DNA of 64,000 nt from Chlorokybus atmophyticus (taxonomy: Eukaryota > Streptophyta > Chlorokybophyceae > Chlorokybales > Chlorokybaceae), in contig RHPI01002533.1 of NCBI GenBank assembly GCA_009103225.1, forward strand, positions 395,911 through 459,910, written 5' to 3'. Within the stretch, counting starts at the first letter, position 1. Each line of letters begins with the position of its first letter. Below the pieces are notes generated by a model. The model was not told the origin of the DNA. It did no database searches and was given only the letters and a program-made list of their open reading frames with translations. Of the stretch, positions 11,497 through 24,006 are shown piece by piece. Made by a program: the position numbers and the translations under genes.

Positions 11497-12513
11497 TGCT
11501 GAAGTCGCACTAACGATCAGCCATTGAGACTGCTGAAGAGCCTCTCACAACGCATGTGTTGCATAACTAGGACAACATCACCCTTTACTGCGTTGATTGG
11601 CTTGTAAATCTCAGAGCACTTTGAAAAAAAAACCCCCTTCGCAAACAACCTCTCCTTGTATAATGTCCATCAAGATAGGGCAGCTGCTCACAGATCAACT
11701 AATTGACTAACCAACTGTTTTCCACAAAACACCTTGCTACCTTATTAGATACACAGTCTAACCAGCGAACTGTCTGTTCAAGTAGCAATTGGCTGGCTAC
11801 ATATTGCACTATAACGCAATGCAGACTGCTGTAAAGCGTAAGCACGCTTAGCTGTGTAACCTCTGCAAGGCCTACGGTATGAATTGCACAAGTCGGCGAG
11901 AGTGTGTGAACTGCGCTACCGCCATACGGTTGTAAATACCCCCAGCTCATTCATCAAGGGTATTTCGAGTTGCAAGGATCCATACCTGAATGCGCGAGCG
12001 GCCCACCTACGGGGGTTGGGCTGAGCAACCCAGCACTCAACCAACCAGATCCAGCGCGTTGCCTGCCCTGACGATACGCTTGAAACGTCAATCAGTCCCG
12101 TCAACCAGCCTCCTTCTACTACTGAGTGCTTACGTTTCTCCCTGCCCTCAATGAGCCACCGGTTACCACCGCCGCCGCCGCCGCCTGCACCGCCAGCCCC
12201 CTACAACCGCTTCTGCCACTTGCCTTTCCGGCACGCCCTGTGTCACATGCTGATCAACTGGATGCCCTCCTGCGCCATTCTGCGCGGCAGCGCAGTGCGT
12301 GCTCGCACTGAGCGACAGGTGAGCTGCCCGCTGTGTGAGCATTGCCGTGGGGAGGTGGACGACGGCGGCGTTTGACGGCTTGGTTGAGTGTGGTGCACTG
12401 GTGGTGGATGCACGGATTGGGTCTGGGAGCGTGTGCTGAGAGGTTGTGGCGGAGGCTTATGTAACATTTGCTTGGTTGTAGTGCGCTGTCCATGTCACAC
12501 TGGTAGTGGCAGC
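11497..12513. other. Intergenic region between divergent GLTP and ataxin-10 genes
   Basis: It should contain both promoters and 5' leaders. A plus-strand open frame at 12151-12375 begins with a (CCG)n-encoded proline run; it lies just upstream of the ataxin-10 start and may be an upstream open frame or leader. No other element is recognised. Confidence 0.4.
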
Positions 12514-14831
12514 ATGGCTTGGGACGCTGACGCCCGGCTGACGGCGTTGGAAACCCTCGCCGCCCGCTTTGCTGCGGCCGACGAGGCGTGCCTGGCGCCC
12601 CTTGAAGCTGCCCTTCGAGAGACTGTGGACGCTAGCAGGTTGATTGCTTGTAGTGTCCTGCATTGCACTACCTGCGAGTTGCTCTTTTGAACTTGAGCTC
12701 GCCAAGTAGTAGGAGCTTGTGTAGAATTATTGCTAGTTGAAGATACGTCATGCACAGCGCAATACCATTGCTTGACTATTTGCACCCATGCACCTGCTGC
12801 CTTACGACATATATTCATTTCAAAAACATGATATGCTGTATGCGGCCACCAGCAGGCCGTCGCCTTGGTTTTTGGCTCCCTTGTCTCTGCATGCATGCTG
12901 CATCCAGTTAGATGATAGATTACTTGACGTACAGGCAGCCAGATGTGCGCACCGCACTTGCTGTAGCATCTGCACCAGCGCGCATCACGGAGCTGTTTGA
13001 GCCGCTTGCACGGCACAGCAGGTTGATGCAACTGCCAGTACAAGATCAGTCATCAAGTGGTTATGATCCACAAGCGCCTGGATACCCTTCCAATGAGGAT
13101 GACGACGATGGCTTGGCGCAATTCGTTGATAATAGAAGGTGAAGAGCGCAACATTGTATATGAACTGCAACCTTAGGCTGTATTGAAGATATTTCCTGAG
13201 TGAGAGGTACTTGCGGGTTCTGAGTTTACGTTTTTGTTGCTTGGGTATCCCAATGACAGGAAGGTTTGCGTTGCTCTCCTTTCAGTCGCAGGCTGGCTGC
13301 TGGCAAAGCCCCCATAACCTTGCGCGAGTCTGCCTTGAGACCGTTGGTCTTGCTTCTACGCCTCCTTCGCAATACGTGTGCGGGTGTTGAAGTAGCCACT
13401 GAGAAGGTTTATGCAGAACTCTCTGCGCTGGTTGAGCAGCTTGCAGTTGCGTACCGAACCGGCCACAAGGGTACTGATGTTGTCAATGCACTTCGGGCTG
13501 CAACTCAAGCAATCAGCAACCTTGCCGCAAGTTCTACGGTCAATGCGGTACGACCACTTTGCAATCCAAAACCCATACTTGTGGACACCAGCATAATGAG
13601 CGTCCACACAGGTGCTGTTATGGGTGGAGGCCAGCACATCCGCCCTTACGTCTCTGGCAGCGCTGCCGATCAGTCTGGGTCTGCATGACCCCCTTTTCAC
13701 TGCCCTGTGGAACTGCTGCCGAGATGATCCAACCAGACGACTGCAACTAGGCAGGTACCTCTTGTTGATACTGCCATGTCCCTCTTGGTTATTACAACAG
13801 GAGCATACCAATGTGTCAGTGTCAAGCAAGTGTGCACAGCAAGTTTGCAACTTGTGCCTGAACCGCGTGCCTGGTGCAGGAATGCAGAGCTAGCGCAGGC
13901 ATTGTGGAGCATCCCGTCCAATGCTTTGACAGACGGCAATGAAAATAGTGATCAGGAGGGAGTGTCAGCGGCATTGGCAGTCGTGCGGGACTGGCTGGCC
14001 GCATTGGCAAAGCTTCTGTGCGTGTCCGATTGTCTATTGCCAACGTTGTGGGTCACCCTTGGTCAGTCGCAGTCCGGCTTTTCCTCTCAACAAACCTTGC
14101 TGCTAGAGGTCAGCTCATGTTGCTAACAGTGATGGACCTGTTCTGATATCGCAGGAACTTGATTTCACCTCTTTTGCATGCAGGAGCTGGCGACTGTTGT
14201 GCAAGCTCTACAAGACGATGCTGAGTCTCTTACACCCGAGACGAAAGCATTCCTTCTGGCAGTCACAGAAGCGGCCGCTGCAGCGGTTGCAAAGCAGGAG
14301 CAGAATGCGCTGGCAGTCCTTCAAGCCAGTTTGCAGCTGCTGAGAACAGTCAGCATGACGCGTGACGATCCTGGCTGCCGGATTGCAGTGGTTCTGCTGT
14401 TGCTGCAGTTGTTGCGGTCTCTTCCTCCACCAGCGCGCGCCCAACCTGCTGATGCGCCACCGTCAACATCACTGCCCACCAAGTACCCCACATCCAACTT
14501 GTACCCGGGTTACAGACGTGACATTGTGGCTGTGCTGGGTAATGCGTGCTTCGGTCAACCTGCGGCGCAGCAGGCCGTGCGTGATGCGGATGGGCTGATG
14601 CTTATCCTGCAGCATTGCGTCGTTGACGATGAGAATCCGTATCTCAGAGAGTGGGGTCTGTGGGCGGTTCGGAACCTCTGCGAGGATCCGGAGAACCGCC
14701 GGCAGATAGCTGAATTGGAGGTGCAGGGTCCTGTCCAGAGCAGCGAGTTGCAGAAAGCTCAATTGGAGATCGTGATTGACGAGGTAACCAAAAGACCACG
14801 TCTTAAGAACACATCAACAGCTCCAGATTGA
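12514..14831 (+). CDS. ATXN10: Ataxin-10 family armadillo-like protein
   Basis: Model: join 12514-12638, 12935-13138, 13286-13547, 13612-13754, 13880-14108, 14184-14831, in frame, 536 residues. The protein is mostly helical and Leu/Ala-rich, as expected for armadillo-type repeats. Two family signatures are clear. One is an internal LVLLLRLLRNTCAG. The other is the C-terminal ataxin-10 domain, with RRDIVAVLGNACFGQPAAQQ, DDENPYLREWGLWAVRNLCE and NRRQIAELE. Ataxin-10 is linked to cytokinesis and, in animals, to basal bodies; its exact role in algae is not established. The last exon is long (216 codons). I chose the ATG at 12514 because the frame is coding from there; upstream exons cannot be excluded. 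The acidic stretch NEDDDDG lies in exon 2. Confidence 0.9.
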
Positions 14832-15832
14832 GCTGTTGTTGCATGGCGTTGGTTTAGTCATGTGCAGTGTCATCAAAGGCGATTGTTTTTGCTGTCTGTT
14901 TCGTTGTGCGCGCATGTTATGACTGTCCAAGTTGCTGCCACTAACGTGATGCGGAACTTCAGTTAACTTGCTCATCTATGGTATTGCTTATCTGTAGTAT
15001 GTCAGCATTGACTTAAAAGTCCGTACTCAGTTGACATGTGAAGGGCATATGACAAGGTTAACAGCTCTAATCTACACAAGGTTACCGCGAAATATGAACC
15101 AAGCTTTACACGCGTGATTGGGCTATGAGTTGGGCGATGTCGCGTAGGTCATTTGCATTTGTTACTTTGTAATAGCATGTTTGTGGGGGGTGGGGTGGGG
15201 GCGGGGAGTACAACAAACATGTGAGAGTGCTGTTTTTATGTACTCAATCAAGCCTTAGGTGTTATGTTATATGTTCATTTCTTTTTTCAATATACATAAA
15301 TTTGGTTGGACTCTTGTTCTTACGGCCACCATGTTGGTGCATGCACATGAGCCATGCTCATTACCAAAACTGAGGCCCCCGGTGTTTTACAAGCACCCAA
15401 TGGGCCGTCCCACCATTGCTTGTTTAAAATGTAAAACTTGGGATGAAGCATCCTCACAAGCCAAAAAAAAATATCATCACTATAAAAAACACCGGATTGC
15501 GCGACATGACGCCACGACGGACCGTCGTCGAGTGGTCCCTCCGTCCAATCTCGCGCGAGCAAAGGATCCGCGGTCGCCCGCAGCCACAAACAACCAGCGG
15601 AAGGCGGCGGCATCAGGACGAGACTGGGCCTACCACTGTAACACCAGGCCGGACCACGGCGCGGTCGGACCAGGCCAAACTAAGGTCTCCGTATCGGCAT
15701 GCTGAAGGATCAACGCGGCGGCGGTGTGCCTATCTTGCCATCCTTGGTGGTGTCGCTGCCAGCAGGCATTTCGCTGAGCTGAGCTGAGCTGAATTGCTGA
15801 GGGGCAGGCGAGCTGCAGGAGGCATTGGCAGT
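14832..15832. other. Intergenic region, no gene recognised
   Basis: The stretch lies between ataxin-10 and the ferredoxin-like gene. It includes a G-rich run near 15185 and a short (gagct)n repeat near 15775. The open frames at 15259-15787 have no recognisable motif. Confidence 0.4.
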
Positions 15833-17521
15833 ATGGTGGCGGCGGCGGCGGCGGCAGTGGTGGCTCATGCATGCACAGCGTGCAGCAGCGCGCGCTCGCC
15901 TCTGCACGCCGGCCGCAGCAGAGCCTCGCCAGCAAGCAGGCAGCAGACTAGGAGACGACCGCAGGTCAGGAAGCTGACATGCATTGCTCGCCGCCCAGCT
16001 TGCAATGCCGTACTGCCAGCTGGTCTTGCGGCTTGAGCTGATCATATGGGAGATGTAGACATACGTGCATGCGAAGCTTAACACATACACATACGCAGTT
16101 TAAGCCGCGAACATTTCTTTGGGGCAGGCTGTGCGCAGAGAAAGGGTGGTCGTGAGGTGCAGCGCGGACGGGGGGGAGGAGGCCCCGGTGAAGAAGACGG
16201 GTGCGCAGCTGCGTGAGGAGTACTTCCTGGCTGCGGGGACCGGCGGCGAGCGAGGGTAAGTGACACACGCACGTGTACACTCACAAACCCACGCGTGCAT
16301 GCACCCTGCATGTGTGCCTCGCAGTGCCATACGAGGAGTGCATGCCCGCTGCTGCGTGTGGTTTGCGCATGTGTTTGTGGTTTTCTCCTGCATGTTTGTA
16401 ACCGAGGTGTTACTATATGGTGTTAGCACCGCTTTACAATAGTCTTCGTTCACATCAATGTTCGTTGCAGCGAGCAGTCATGCCTTTCAGCAAGCTGATT
16501 GCAAACAGCAGGGCCTGCAGGGATTTCTGCACCAGCGCTGACGGCACATTTCATCACTTGATTGTGCACTGAGTGAGCAACTGCTTGATGTACATTATTA
16601 AGGCGGCGCAGCAGTGTTGGCGTTGTCATCAACGTGACACAGACAAAGTCGTACGCAGGTTGCCAAAGGGTGCGTTTCTCAATGATGACGTCGAAGATGG
16701 GGAGATGGTTGAGATTGAGTGGCTGCCATACGGTGAAGTTGTGCATGCACCGGTATGTGAGCTGCATCTTGGGACACCATGGGAATTGTACAAAGCTCAT
16801 CGACTTGCTTTTGTGTCACACCATATCTGTAATGTCAAGTCAGTAGCACCTGAATGTCAATCAGCTTGGCTTGCACATGGCTGCATGCGTGCCTTTGGAA
16901 CACAAGAACCCAACATGTCGTGATATTCTCGACAACTAATGATCAGTTGCTCACCATTAAGTTGCTCAACACACACATGCAGGTGGGTTCAAACTTGCTG
17001 CGCGCGGGCGTAAACGCGGATGCCTTCCGCATCGACAACCGATTCTGCTTGACAGGGCAGTGCGACGTGTGCTGTGTCGAGATAGACGGCGCCGCGGCCG
17101 TCAGATCGTGCATGCTGCCGGTGCCAGCGTGAGTGTGTAACAGAGTGTGTGCGCGGGTGTGGTGTGCGAGCAAGTGTGAGCGTCCATGTGTGCGTATGCG
17201 CGTGTGTATATCTGTGCACGCATGCATGCACGTGTTAATGAGTGTAAAGCTACACACGAGGGGCCTAACAGGATCCGAGATGTTACTTACTCATGTGTGG
17301 TGTGGTCGACAGGGGCAAGAAAACCATTGAGTGCATGGTTATCGACAGTGACGAGGCCTGGTAAGCTTGTTCTGCAATAAGTGTACCGTTGTGAGTGCGA
17401 TCATGTCATGCATAGTGCCAGTGTCACAGCAGGCCTTGCCATAGTTTTAGCAGGCTGGGCATATATCCCATGCATGTTACACATCAGCAATGTTGGCTTC
17501 AGGGAGCAAATGATGGTGTAA
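15833..17521 (+). CDS. Plastid-targeted 2Fe-2S ferredoxin-like protein
   Basis: Model: join 15833-15964, 16128-16255, 16659-16752, 16983-17128, 17313-17360, 17503-17521, in frame, 188 residues. The first ~50 residues are Ala/Ser/Arg-rich with few acidic residues and look like a chloroplast transit peptide. The mature part has the beta-grasp pattern VEIEWLPYGEVVHAP then VGSNLLRAGVN, followed by the cluster-binding loop CLTGQCDVCCVEIDG (C-x4-C-x2-C) and a fourth Cys in VRSCMLPVP. The protein should bind a 2Fe-2S cluster and carry electrons in the plastid stroma, or sit in a photosynthetic complex. It is longer at the N-terminus than photosynthetic ferredoxin and ends in DSDEAWEQMMV. Partner unknown. 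The exon-3 acceptor was chosen because it alone keeps the frame. Confidence 0.85.
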
Positions 17522-19296
17522 GGCGTCAACCGAAAACCTGGGGCAACAGCCCTTGTCTCTCATCAACCTCGCACAAAGACTGGAAGGTCGATCACTTGGT
17601 GTCAACCTGCGCACATATGCCACGAGAAAGCGACATAAGCGAGCGCCACGTATGACATTCACTCCCGTTGCTGTTCAACATAACATGTAGTATGTCCACG
17701 CTTGTGCGCTCAGATGGTTTGATACTGCAATTATTACAGCAACTAACATTCTTTGCTGATAGCTGCGATTGTGGATTGCTGCTATTTATACTGCATCTAG
17801 GTAGAGAGCTTTGCTGTTGCCCCAATTGGCTGGTGCAAGTTACGGTTTCGAGTGCATGTGTGTATGCCGTCCCCACCCATGCATAGGGTATAAGCATACC
17901 CTGCGTAGTATGGTATAGATGCGCGTTTTTTGCACTGGCAACGGTTGCCAGTTGTTGAATTGCACTCCACAACTACCTACGTATGCGGCGGCATCACATC
18001 ACACATAAGCACATAAGCACAAGCATATGATGCCATTTGTGATGCCGTTCATGTATTCACACGTGTACAACAAATAAAAAGAATGAAGTGCAATATATCG
18101 CAAATGATGCACAGTTATTAATACTCATCATTATGACTTTGGTGTCCGTCAACGCTCGCCTGCATATATGTATGGTAGCATAAAGGAAGGGGCCAAAGCA
18201 AGGACACGCACACTTGCATTAACCATAGCCACAATCAACAAGTATAACCAGCACATGCAACCAACACTAAGCTACGGGGGCTGGGGCCTACATGCAAAAT
18301 GCAGCAGGCAGGTTGCAACAGGTGGTGAGCAAGGGCATGGGCTGGTCGCACTACCTGCAAAGGGAGATGGAGAGGGAGACGCAGAGGGAGAGGTTACATA
18401 TACGCCAGTATCGCAAGACCCACGACCATGATGACTTGCACAACATGTACCATGTGAGTTATGAATGCTGCATAAGAGTGCAAGCACCAAGGCTGCAGTC
18501 AGGCACTTCAGCAAGAGTGCAAGCACGCCGTGCAATACTCGAGCTTGTTTAATTTTACACAAAAGCTGGGTATTTGATTCAGACAGTCTGTGCCTCCTGC
18601 GTGCATATCGAGGCCCATCACAAGTTCCATTAATACTATAGGAAGTCGGTGAATTGGATGTGATAATGCCGAGCGGCATGAATCACCACGTAACATCAAC
18701 TTCGTTAAAAAAGTGTAATTTGGGTGCGTAACAATTTAGCTATTACATCAATGGTGATTCTTATAGGTGCTCTTGATGCGTTCAATGGGTTGACATGCAT
18801 TGCAAACAATTTAATCCTCATTCACATAGAAAGGCGACGTTGACAGATTAATATTGACATTCTCACATTGACAAGTGCGATGCACAAGTTGGTCATGCCG
18901 TTGGTGATTGCTGCTTCTTGTTTCACGACACTTGCATAGCACAGACACGTGGTGTGCTGTATATGAGGTGAAGGCCTCGAGAGTGATAATTGTTTTTGCT
19001 TATGCTTGCTTATTCTTGTATGCTATGTGTTTGCACACTGAGCATGTGTGTATGACTTGGAATGAGTATGATGTATATACCCTGTGCAGTCAGTAATTAG
19101 CTACCAAGTTGGTAACTCGATTGGAAATTGGTGTGCCAATTCAATGGCCTGTGCCAGACTCCTGCGGATTGACCGTCGACTGTCGACCAGCGGACGCCTG
19201 TTCAGCAACGACCGCGGTCTTGTCGACGTGGCGCCCGTCTATCGCCCTTCGCCCACAGCACGCATGCGACAGTGCACACAGTGTGCATGTGGGTGA
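17522..19296. other. Intergenic region, no gene recognised
   Basis: About 1.8 kb of fairly AT-rich sequence without a supported exon. It includes TGCA-rich stretches and an aataaa hexamer near 18072. The longest open frame (18272-18679, minus) is low-complexity at its end and has no motif. Confidence 0.45.
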
Positions 19297-22147
19297 ATGC
19301 CAGCTGGGGCGGTCATGGGTGTCGGCGGCGTGGTGGCGGTGCTAGGGTCCACCTTGCCGCTCACCCGCCCACATACATCTTCCGCTTCTCCCGCCTCATC
19401 AATACGCTCAGACCATTCTGAGGATGGAATCATCATCAGCAGCAGCAGGCGGCGCTTGCTCAGGCACAGCAGACGCCGGCCTGCAGTGGTGTCTGCTGCT
19501 CAGAACTCGGGTGAGACCGCAGACGCAGGCGCCAAGAAGAAGGTGCTTATCCTGGGAGGCAGCGGCAGGGTTGGCCGCTCCACTGTGAAGGCCCTGTTGG
19601 ACGCGCCTGGCATTGCCGTCGCCATTGGCGGCAGAAGCAGGTATGCAGGCTCCTGTACTTCTCGCAGTCTCTCTTTCAATCACATCACATGGTTGTCTTC
19701 ACATAAGTATTCGTTGAGTGTTGAGTGTTGAGTATTGCGAGGCATACACAGCATGCAGGGCAACAGTACGCATGTACAGTGTTAGTGTTACTGTTGCGGT
19801 GCATGGTTTCCGGGAGGAGCATGCAACAGTATTGACTTACGCTGTGTGCGTAGAGAGCGTGCCAATACGGCGCTGGCGGGCATCCTGGAGCACCCGGAGT
19901 TCAGGCAGTGCGACATCAATGACGTTGAGTCAGTTGTGGAAGCTCTGAAAGGTACGCATTGCTATCACTGCTTGAGTGGGTGAGAAAGGTTAGCGAACTT
20001 GCCGTACAGTGATCCCTGATGCTGGATCAATTGGACATTGACACTGGTCATATATTCTGAGTATTATACTTCATGTTGTAGTTGGTGGGTATAACAGTCA
20101 GGATTTACATGCGGTTCGCCATGTGCTGTAGTCCGAGTTTAGTATCTCGAGCACACACTGCACACACCACCTACTGGGGTGTAACTGGCCGAAGTGCTCG
20201 AGACTAGTTCTATCGCCAATGTTCAGTATGCGTTGGAGACTCCAACTTGGAGTGCTACCAAACACTGCTTGTTCTCTATTAGCCTGCAATCACATCGTCA
20301 TGTTCACAATATTGGGCTGAGCTGGGTCCCTGCGCACCACATTATGCTGTTGCCACGCAATATGCGTTGTACGTATCCATTGCAGGCGTGGATTGCGTTG
20401 TACACACTGCTGGACCTTTTCAAAGGAGAGACCAATGCACGGTGCTTGAAGCCGCTATTGCTTCTAAGGTGACCTCAAGTCAGTTCTTGTATCGAGCAAA
20501 CGTCAGCCATTAACAGTCATCAATACTTGCAATCCTTGCTCCGACAACAAGTCATGCAACACGTTGTTTCAGACTCCATATGTGGACGTGTGTGACGACA
20601 CCAAGTACTCGCAACGAGCAAAGGGTTATCACGAGCAGGCAAAGGCTGCAGGCGTTCCCGCCATCACAACAGGCGGGATATACCCCGGCACAAGCAATGG
20701 TATGTCACTCGCAGTGTTCTAAAAACTTTTAGGCAACAAGGATGAGCTGATAAGCATTGCACGCCCCCGCAGTCATGGCGGCGGAGATGGTGGACATTGG
20801 CAGGCGGTCGGGGGCGGAACCGGTGTCGCTCAAGTACAGCTATTACACCGCGGGGTCGGGTGGGGCGGGACCGACGCTGCTGGCAACAACTTTCTTGCTG
20901 TGCGGAGAACAGGTCATCACCTATGAGAATGGTTAGTGTCTGTGCTGTGCTGTGCTGTGCAGTCTGTCCACGTCCGGCACGGTGTCAGGGTCAATGCACA
21001 AGGAGGATGTTTGACATGACACACGGTCTTTGCTCCATGTGGTAGTTTTTCAAGCATTGTGTCGCCTACTTTGAATTTTCAGCAGATGTGGATGAGGGCG
21101 GCACACAACCTTGCTATTGCTTTTCTGTTCTCCAGCTACAACACACATGTTCTAGTAGTTAGTGGTGTAAGTTCCTCCCACGTACACACCTGTGGTTGCG
21201 TGCTTAGGCTGCATATTAAACTTTGGCAGTTGCCTACAAGATTGAAGTGACCGATCATGCATGCATTCATGGGTTGCGACCCGTTCACGAGTTGGACGGC
21301 CCAGGGAATTGTGAGTGCACTGATTCAGCTTCACGTGGAGTGTGTGTGCGCTGATACATGTACGTATATGTGTCCCGCAGGTGAGGTAGTCTGGAGGAAG
21401 CCCACAAGCGACGAGCGCATTGTGGACTTTGGCGCGGGCTTGGGAATGAAGTCCGTGTACCTGTACAACCTGCCCGAGGTGCAGTCTTCGTTCCAGTCGC
21501 TGAATGTCCCCACCGTGAGCGCCCGGTTCGGCACCGACCCGCCCTTCTGGAACTGGGTCATGAGCGGCCTCGCCACCTTCGCACCGAAAGACTTCCTGGA
21601 GGACAGAGCGCGTATTGAGGCATTTGCCAAGTTCTCAGACCCAATGTGAGTGTCTTTATGCAGGTGTGCTAGTTAACGTGCTGACAGTGCAGTGTCTGAT
21701 CCTGTCGTGTGTGTGTAAATGCAATAGGGTTCGGCTTGTCGACAAAGTCGCCGGCGAGAAGGTTGGCATGCGTGTGGATCTCGAGTTTGACAACAAGAGC
21801 ATAGCGTGCGCGGTGTTCGTGCATGAGCGGCTGTCAGAGTGAGTGAAGTTTGGAACATGGCCGCTTGTGTTCGAGGATTGGACGGTCTGGTTGCTCAGCT
21901 GGTTTGATAGTCATGTGGTGACGTGTTGTGCAGGTGTGTTGGAACATCCATTGCTGCGTTTGCGAGGACTGTTGTGTCCGGGGCAACGCAACCTGGTGTG
22001 TGGTTTCCGGAAGAGTCGGGCGGTGTTCCTGATCGTCGTGCGATGCTGGAGATGGCAGTGCAGGGTTGCAAACGTTTTGTACTGAATAAAGCACCTTGGC
22101 AGATTGAAAGCACTGCTAGTCAAATAGGTTTGGGTCTATATTGGTAA
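19297..22147 (+). CDS. Saccharopine dehydrogenase-like oxidoreductase, probably plastid
   Basis: Model: join 19297-19640, 19854-19951, 20386-20468, 20573-20699, 20773-20931, 21381-21645, 21728-21838, 21934-22147, in frame, 466 residues. A Ser/Arg-rich N-terminal region of about 70 residues resembles a transit peptide. The Rossmann fold starts with KKKVLILGGSGRVGRSTV (glycine-rich NAD(P) loop), continues with VDCVVHTAGPFQRRDQCTVL and PYVDVCDDTKYS, then TGGIYPGTSN. This order matches the saccharopine dehydrogenase-like family found in plants (for example the Arabidopsis protein I recall as At1g50450), not the lysine-degrading LKR/SDH enzyme. The C-terminal half is the family's conserved substrate-side domain, with WRKPTSDERIVDFGAG and PPFWNWVMSGLA. 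The true substrate is not known. Confidence 0.88.
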
Positions 22148-22934
22148 CCAGCACTTTGAGATATGCTGCGTACATTCAGTGCAGCAGAAAATCCGCACAG
22201 CCTGTCTATAACTGCTGGCTCACTACGCAGACATTCTCTAAGCACTATGCACTGCCAAAGTGTAACGGCTGAAGCGTGTAGGGGTCCCAATTCTCTCAAA
22301 CTCTCAATTCTTGCATGTGCACTGCTTCACGCTTCTCACTCGTTATGCACAAACGCCTCCATACCATGGGAACCAGACAGTGACAGCCTCACCGCACATG
22401 GCATTGAAAAGCAACAGCACTTGCGCAGCATACAGCCAAGTGGTAGAAAAAGCAGATCTGTAATGTGACCACCACAAGGTGCACTCAATCAGCGAGTTGT
22501 TTCCGGCATTGAACATGGGGAGTGTGAAGTGCCCCTTCATAACGGCCCTGAACAAGCCCACACAACTGTATGACTTTCAAGTTGAGCATACTGGCACCAC
22601 AACAAACCCGCACCTGAACCAGGTGCCAACCACACAAAGCCTTGCAAAAAAGTACTGTAGATTAACAATGTAGCGCACAACGTCCATGCGCACATGGTAC
22701 CCAAGAATCAGCTATCTTCCGCAATCGCAGCAACTGACGCACCATGGGCCAGTGGCTGCCATGCAGTGTGGTGTGTCTGCCCCTTTGGCACACGACTGTT
22801 ATATCTGGCAAAAACCTGGCTGCTGCTTGCAACGCGCACGCCTCTCAACTTGATTCGCTGTGTAGTGCTGGTGCAGTGAGTGTCGCATAGTCTGCACACA
22901 GGCGACTTGCGCGGCCTTTTGGTGCACAACGGCA
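22148..22934. other. Intergenic region between convergent genes
   Basis: Nothing supportable lies between the stop of the saccharopine-dehydrogenase-like gene and the stop of the small minus-strand gene. Confidence 0.45.
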
Positions 22935-24006
22935 TCAACATATCACACATCTGCATCCTCCGGACACTTCTTCCGCGGATTCCTCTTCCATGGGGTCCCT
23001 GCAGAGATACATGTTGTGAGACATCGACTCCCACAATTCTGACATCCCCACACACAATATGGCGATACTCTGCTCAACATTATGGTTTCTCCTGGCCCTG
23101 CATTCCCCATTGCAGGGCAAGATTGGGTTGCAACAACAAGCAAATGCAAAACAAAGCATGTTTTATGAGTTGCACACAGAAGCTTTGAAGCATGCTCTAT
23201 GTACAAACGGCCCTTAAATTCCTACCCAGACGCTAATCAGAGCATGAAGACACACGCAGCCCATGCGCATCTGCTACTGCACACAACAGTGGTCAACTCA
23301 AGGCGTATCGCACGCAGCGAGCTTGCTAAATTGCTAGCAAGCTCGCGAGAGTTTTACCCATTGTCGACAGCAATGTACCCTGTCCTGCTGCTGCAAAAGA
23401 TGGAAACATTGCAGGCTGATGCGACCGCAGAACCACGCAGTGCCATCAGCCTACTGATGAACTTAACATCCGCATGCAACTACTTCCGTTACCATTTATG
23501 GACCCTCTGCTCACGACTTGCAGTTTCCCGAAGCTCAAGATCAAAATCAAGGCCAAGACATGCTCGACTTGTTTAATGACACAAGCAGATTGCTTATGTC
23601 CACCATGGCTGGCCTAGGGGCAGCGACACACTTGATTCTGCAGAGACGGACGGATTGCAAGAGTCGACACTGCAGCAACAGCAGTCAAAGAGGACCATTC
23701 CAACATCACCACTTACGGTGGTTCAAACTCCCGCACTTGCGCGAGGTCCTTTCCGTGCATGTCCTGCCAGGACACGCTGCGTCGGTTGGGACTCTTGGGG
23801 CTGGCGGGTGCAACGCGGCCGTTAGGCTCTTCTCCATCCTCTGCTGCTGCTACAGCTTGATCCGCGTCCTTGCGCGGCGTACCAGGCTGCCTCTTCTTCT
23901 GGTCCCAGGTCGCGATGGACCTTGGCGATGACGGCTTCTCGCCAATAACTGACACTAACTTGCTGAGATCATGGTTGTGGGTATTGTTGGCCGTCTCCTC
24001 GGCCAT
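22935..24006 (-). CDS. Small conserved-looking protein with a VSW...EFEP motif and C-terminal CRCVIC
   Basis: Model: complement join 22935-23097, 23717-24006, in frame, 150 residues. I do not recognise a named family. The first exon ends with a basic/Ser region, then RRSVSWQDMHGKDLAQVREF followed by EPP. RRSVSW also fits the loose docking motif for protein phosphatase 1 ([RK]-x-[VI]-x-[FW]). The second exon is acidic (DPMEEESAEEV) and ends in GGCRCVIC before the stop. The last four residues fit a CaaX prenylation box, with another Cys two residues upstream that could be palmitoylated, so membrane attachment is possible. The exon-2 acceptor is ambiguous: at least two others keep an open frame with a different C-terminus. 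Function unknown. Confidence 0.55.

Noticed and set aside
12151-12375. Proline-rich protein gene
   Set aside because: The prolines come from a short CCG repeat, and the frame ends before any recognisable domain; it may be an upstream open frame of ataxin-10.
22708-23055. 115-residue minus-strand open frame as the second exon of the small acidic protein gene
   Set aside because: It can be joined in phase, but its composition lacks the acidic tail and lipidation-like end; listed as an alternative splice outcome.
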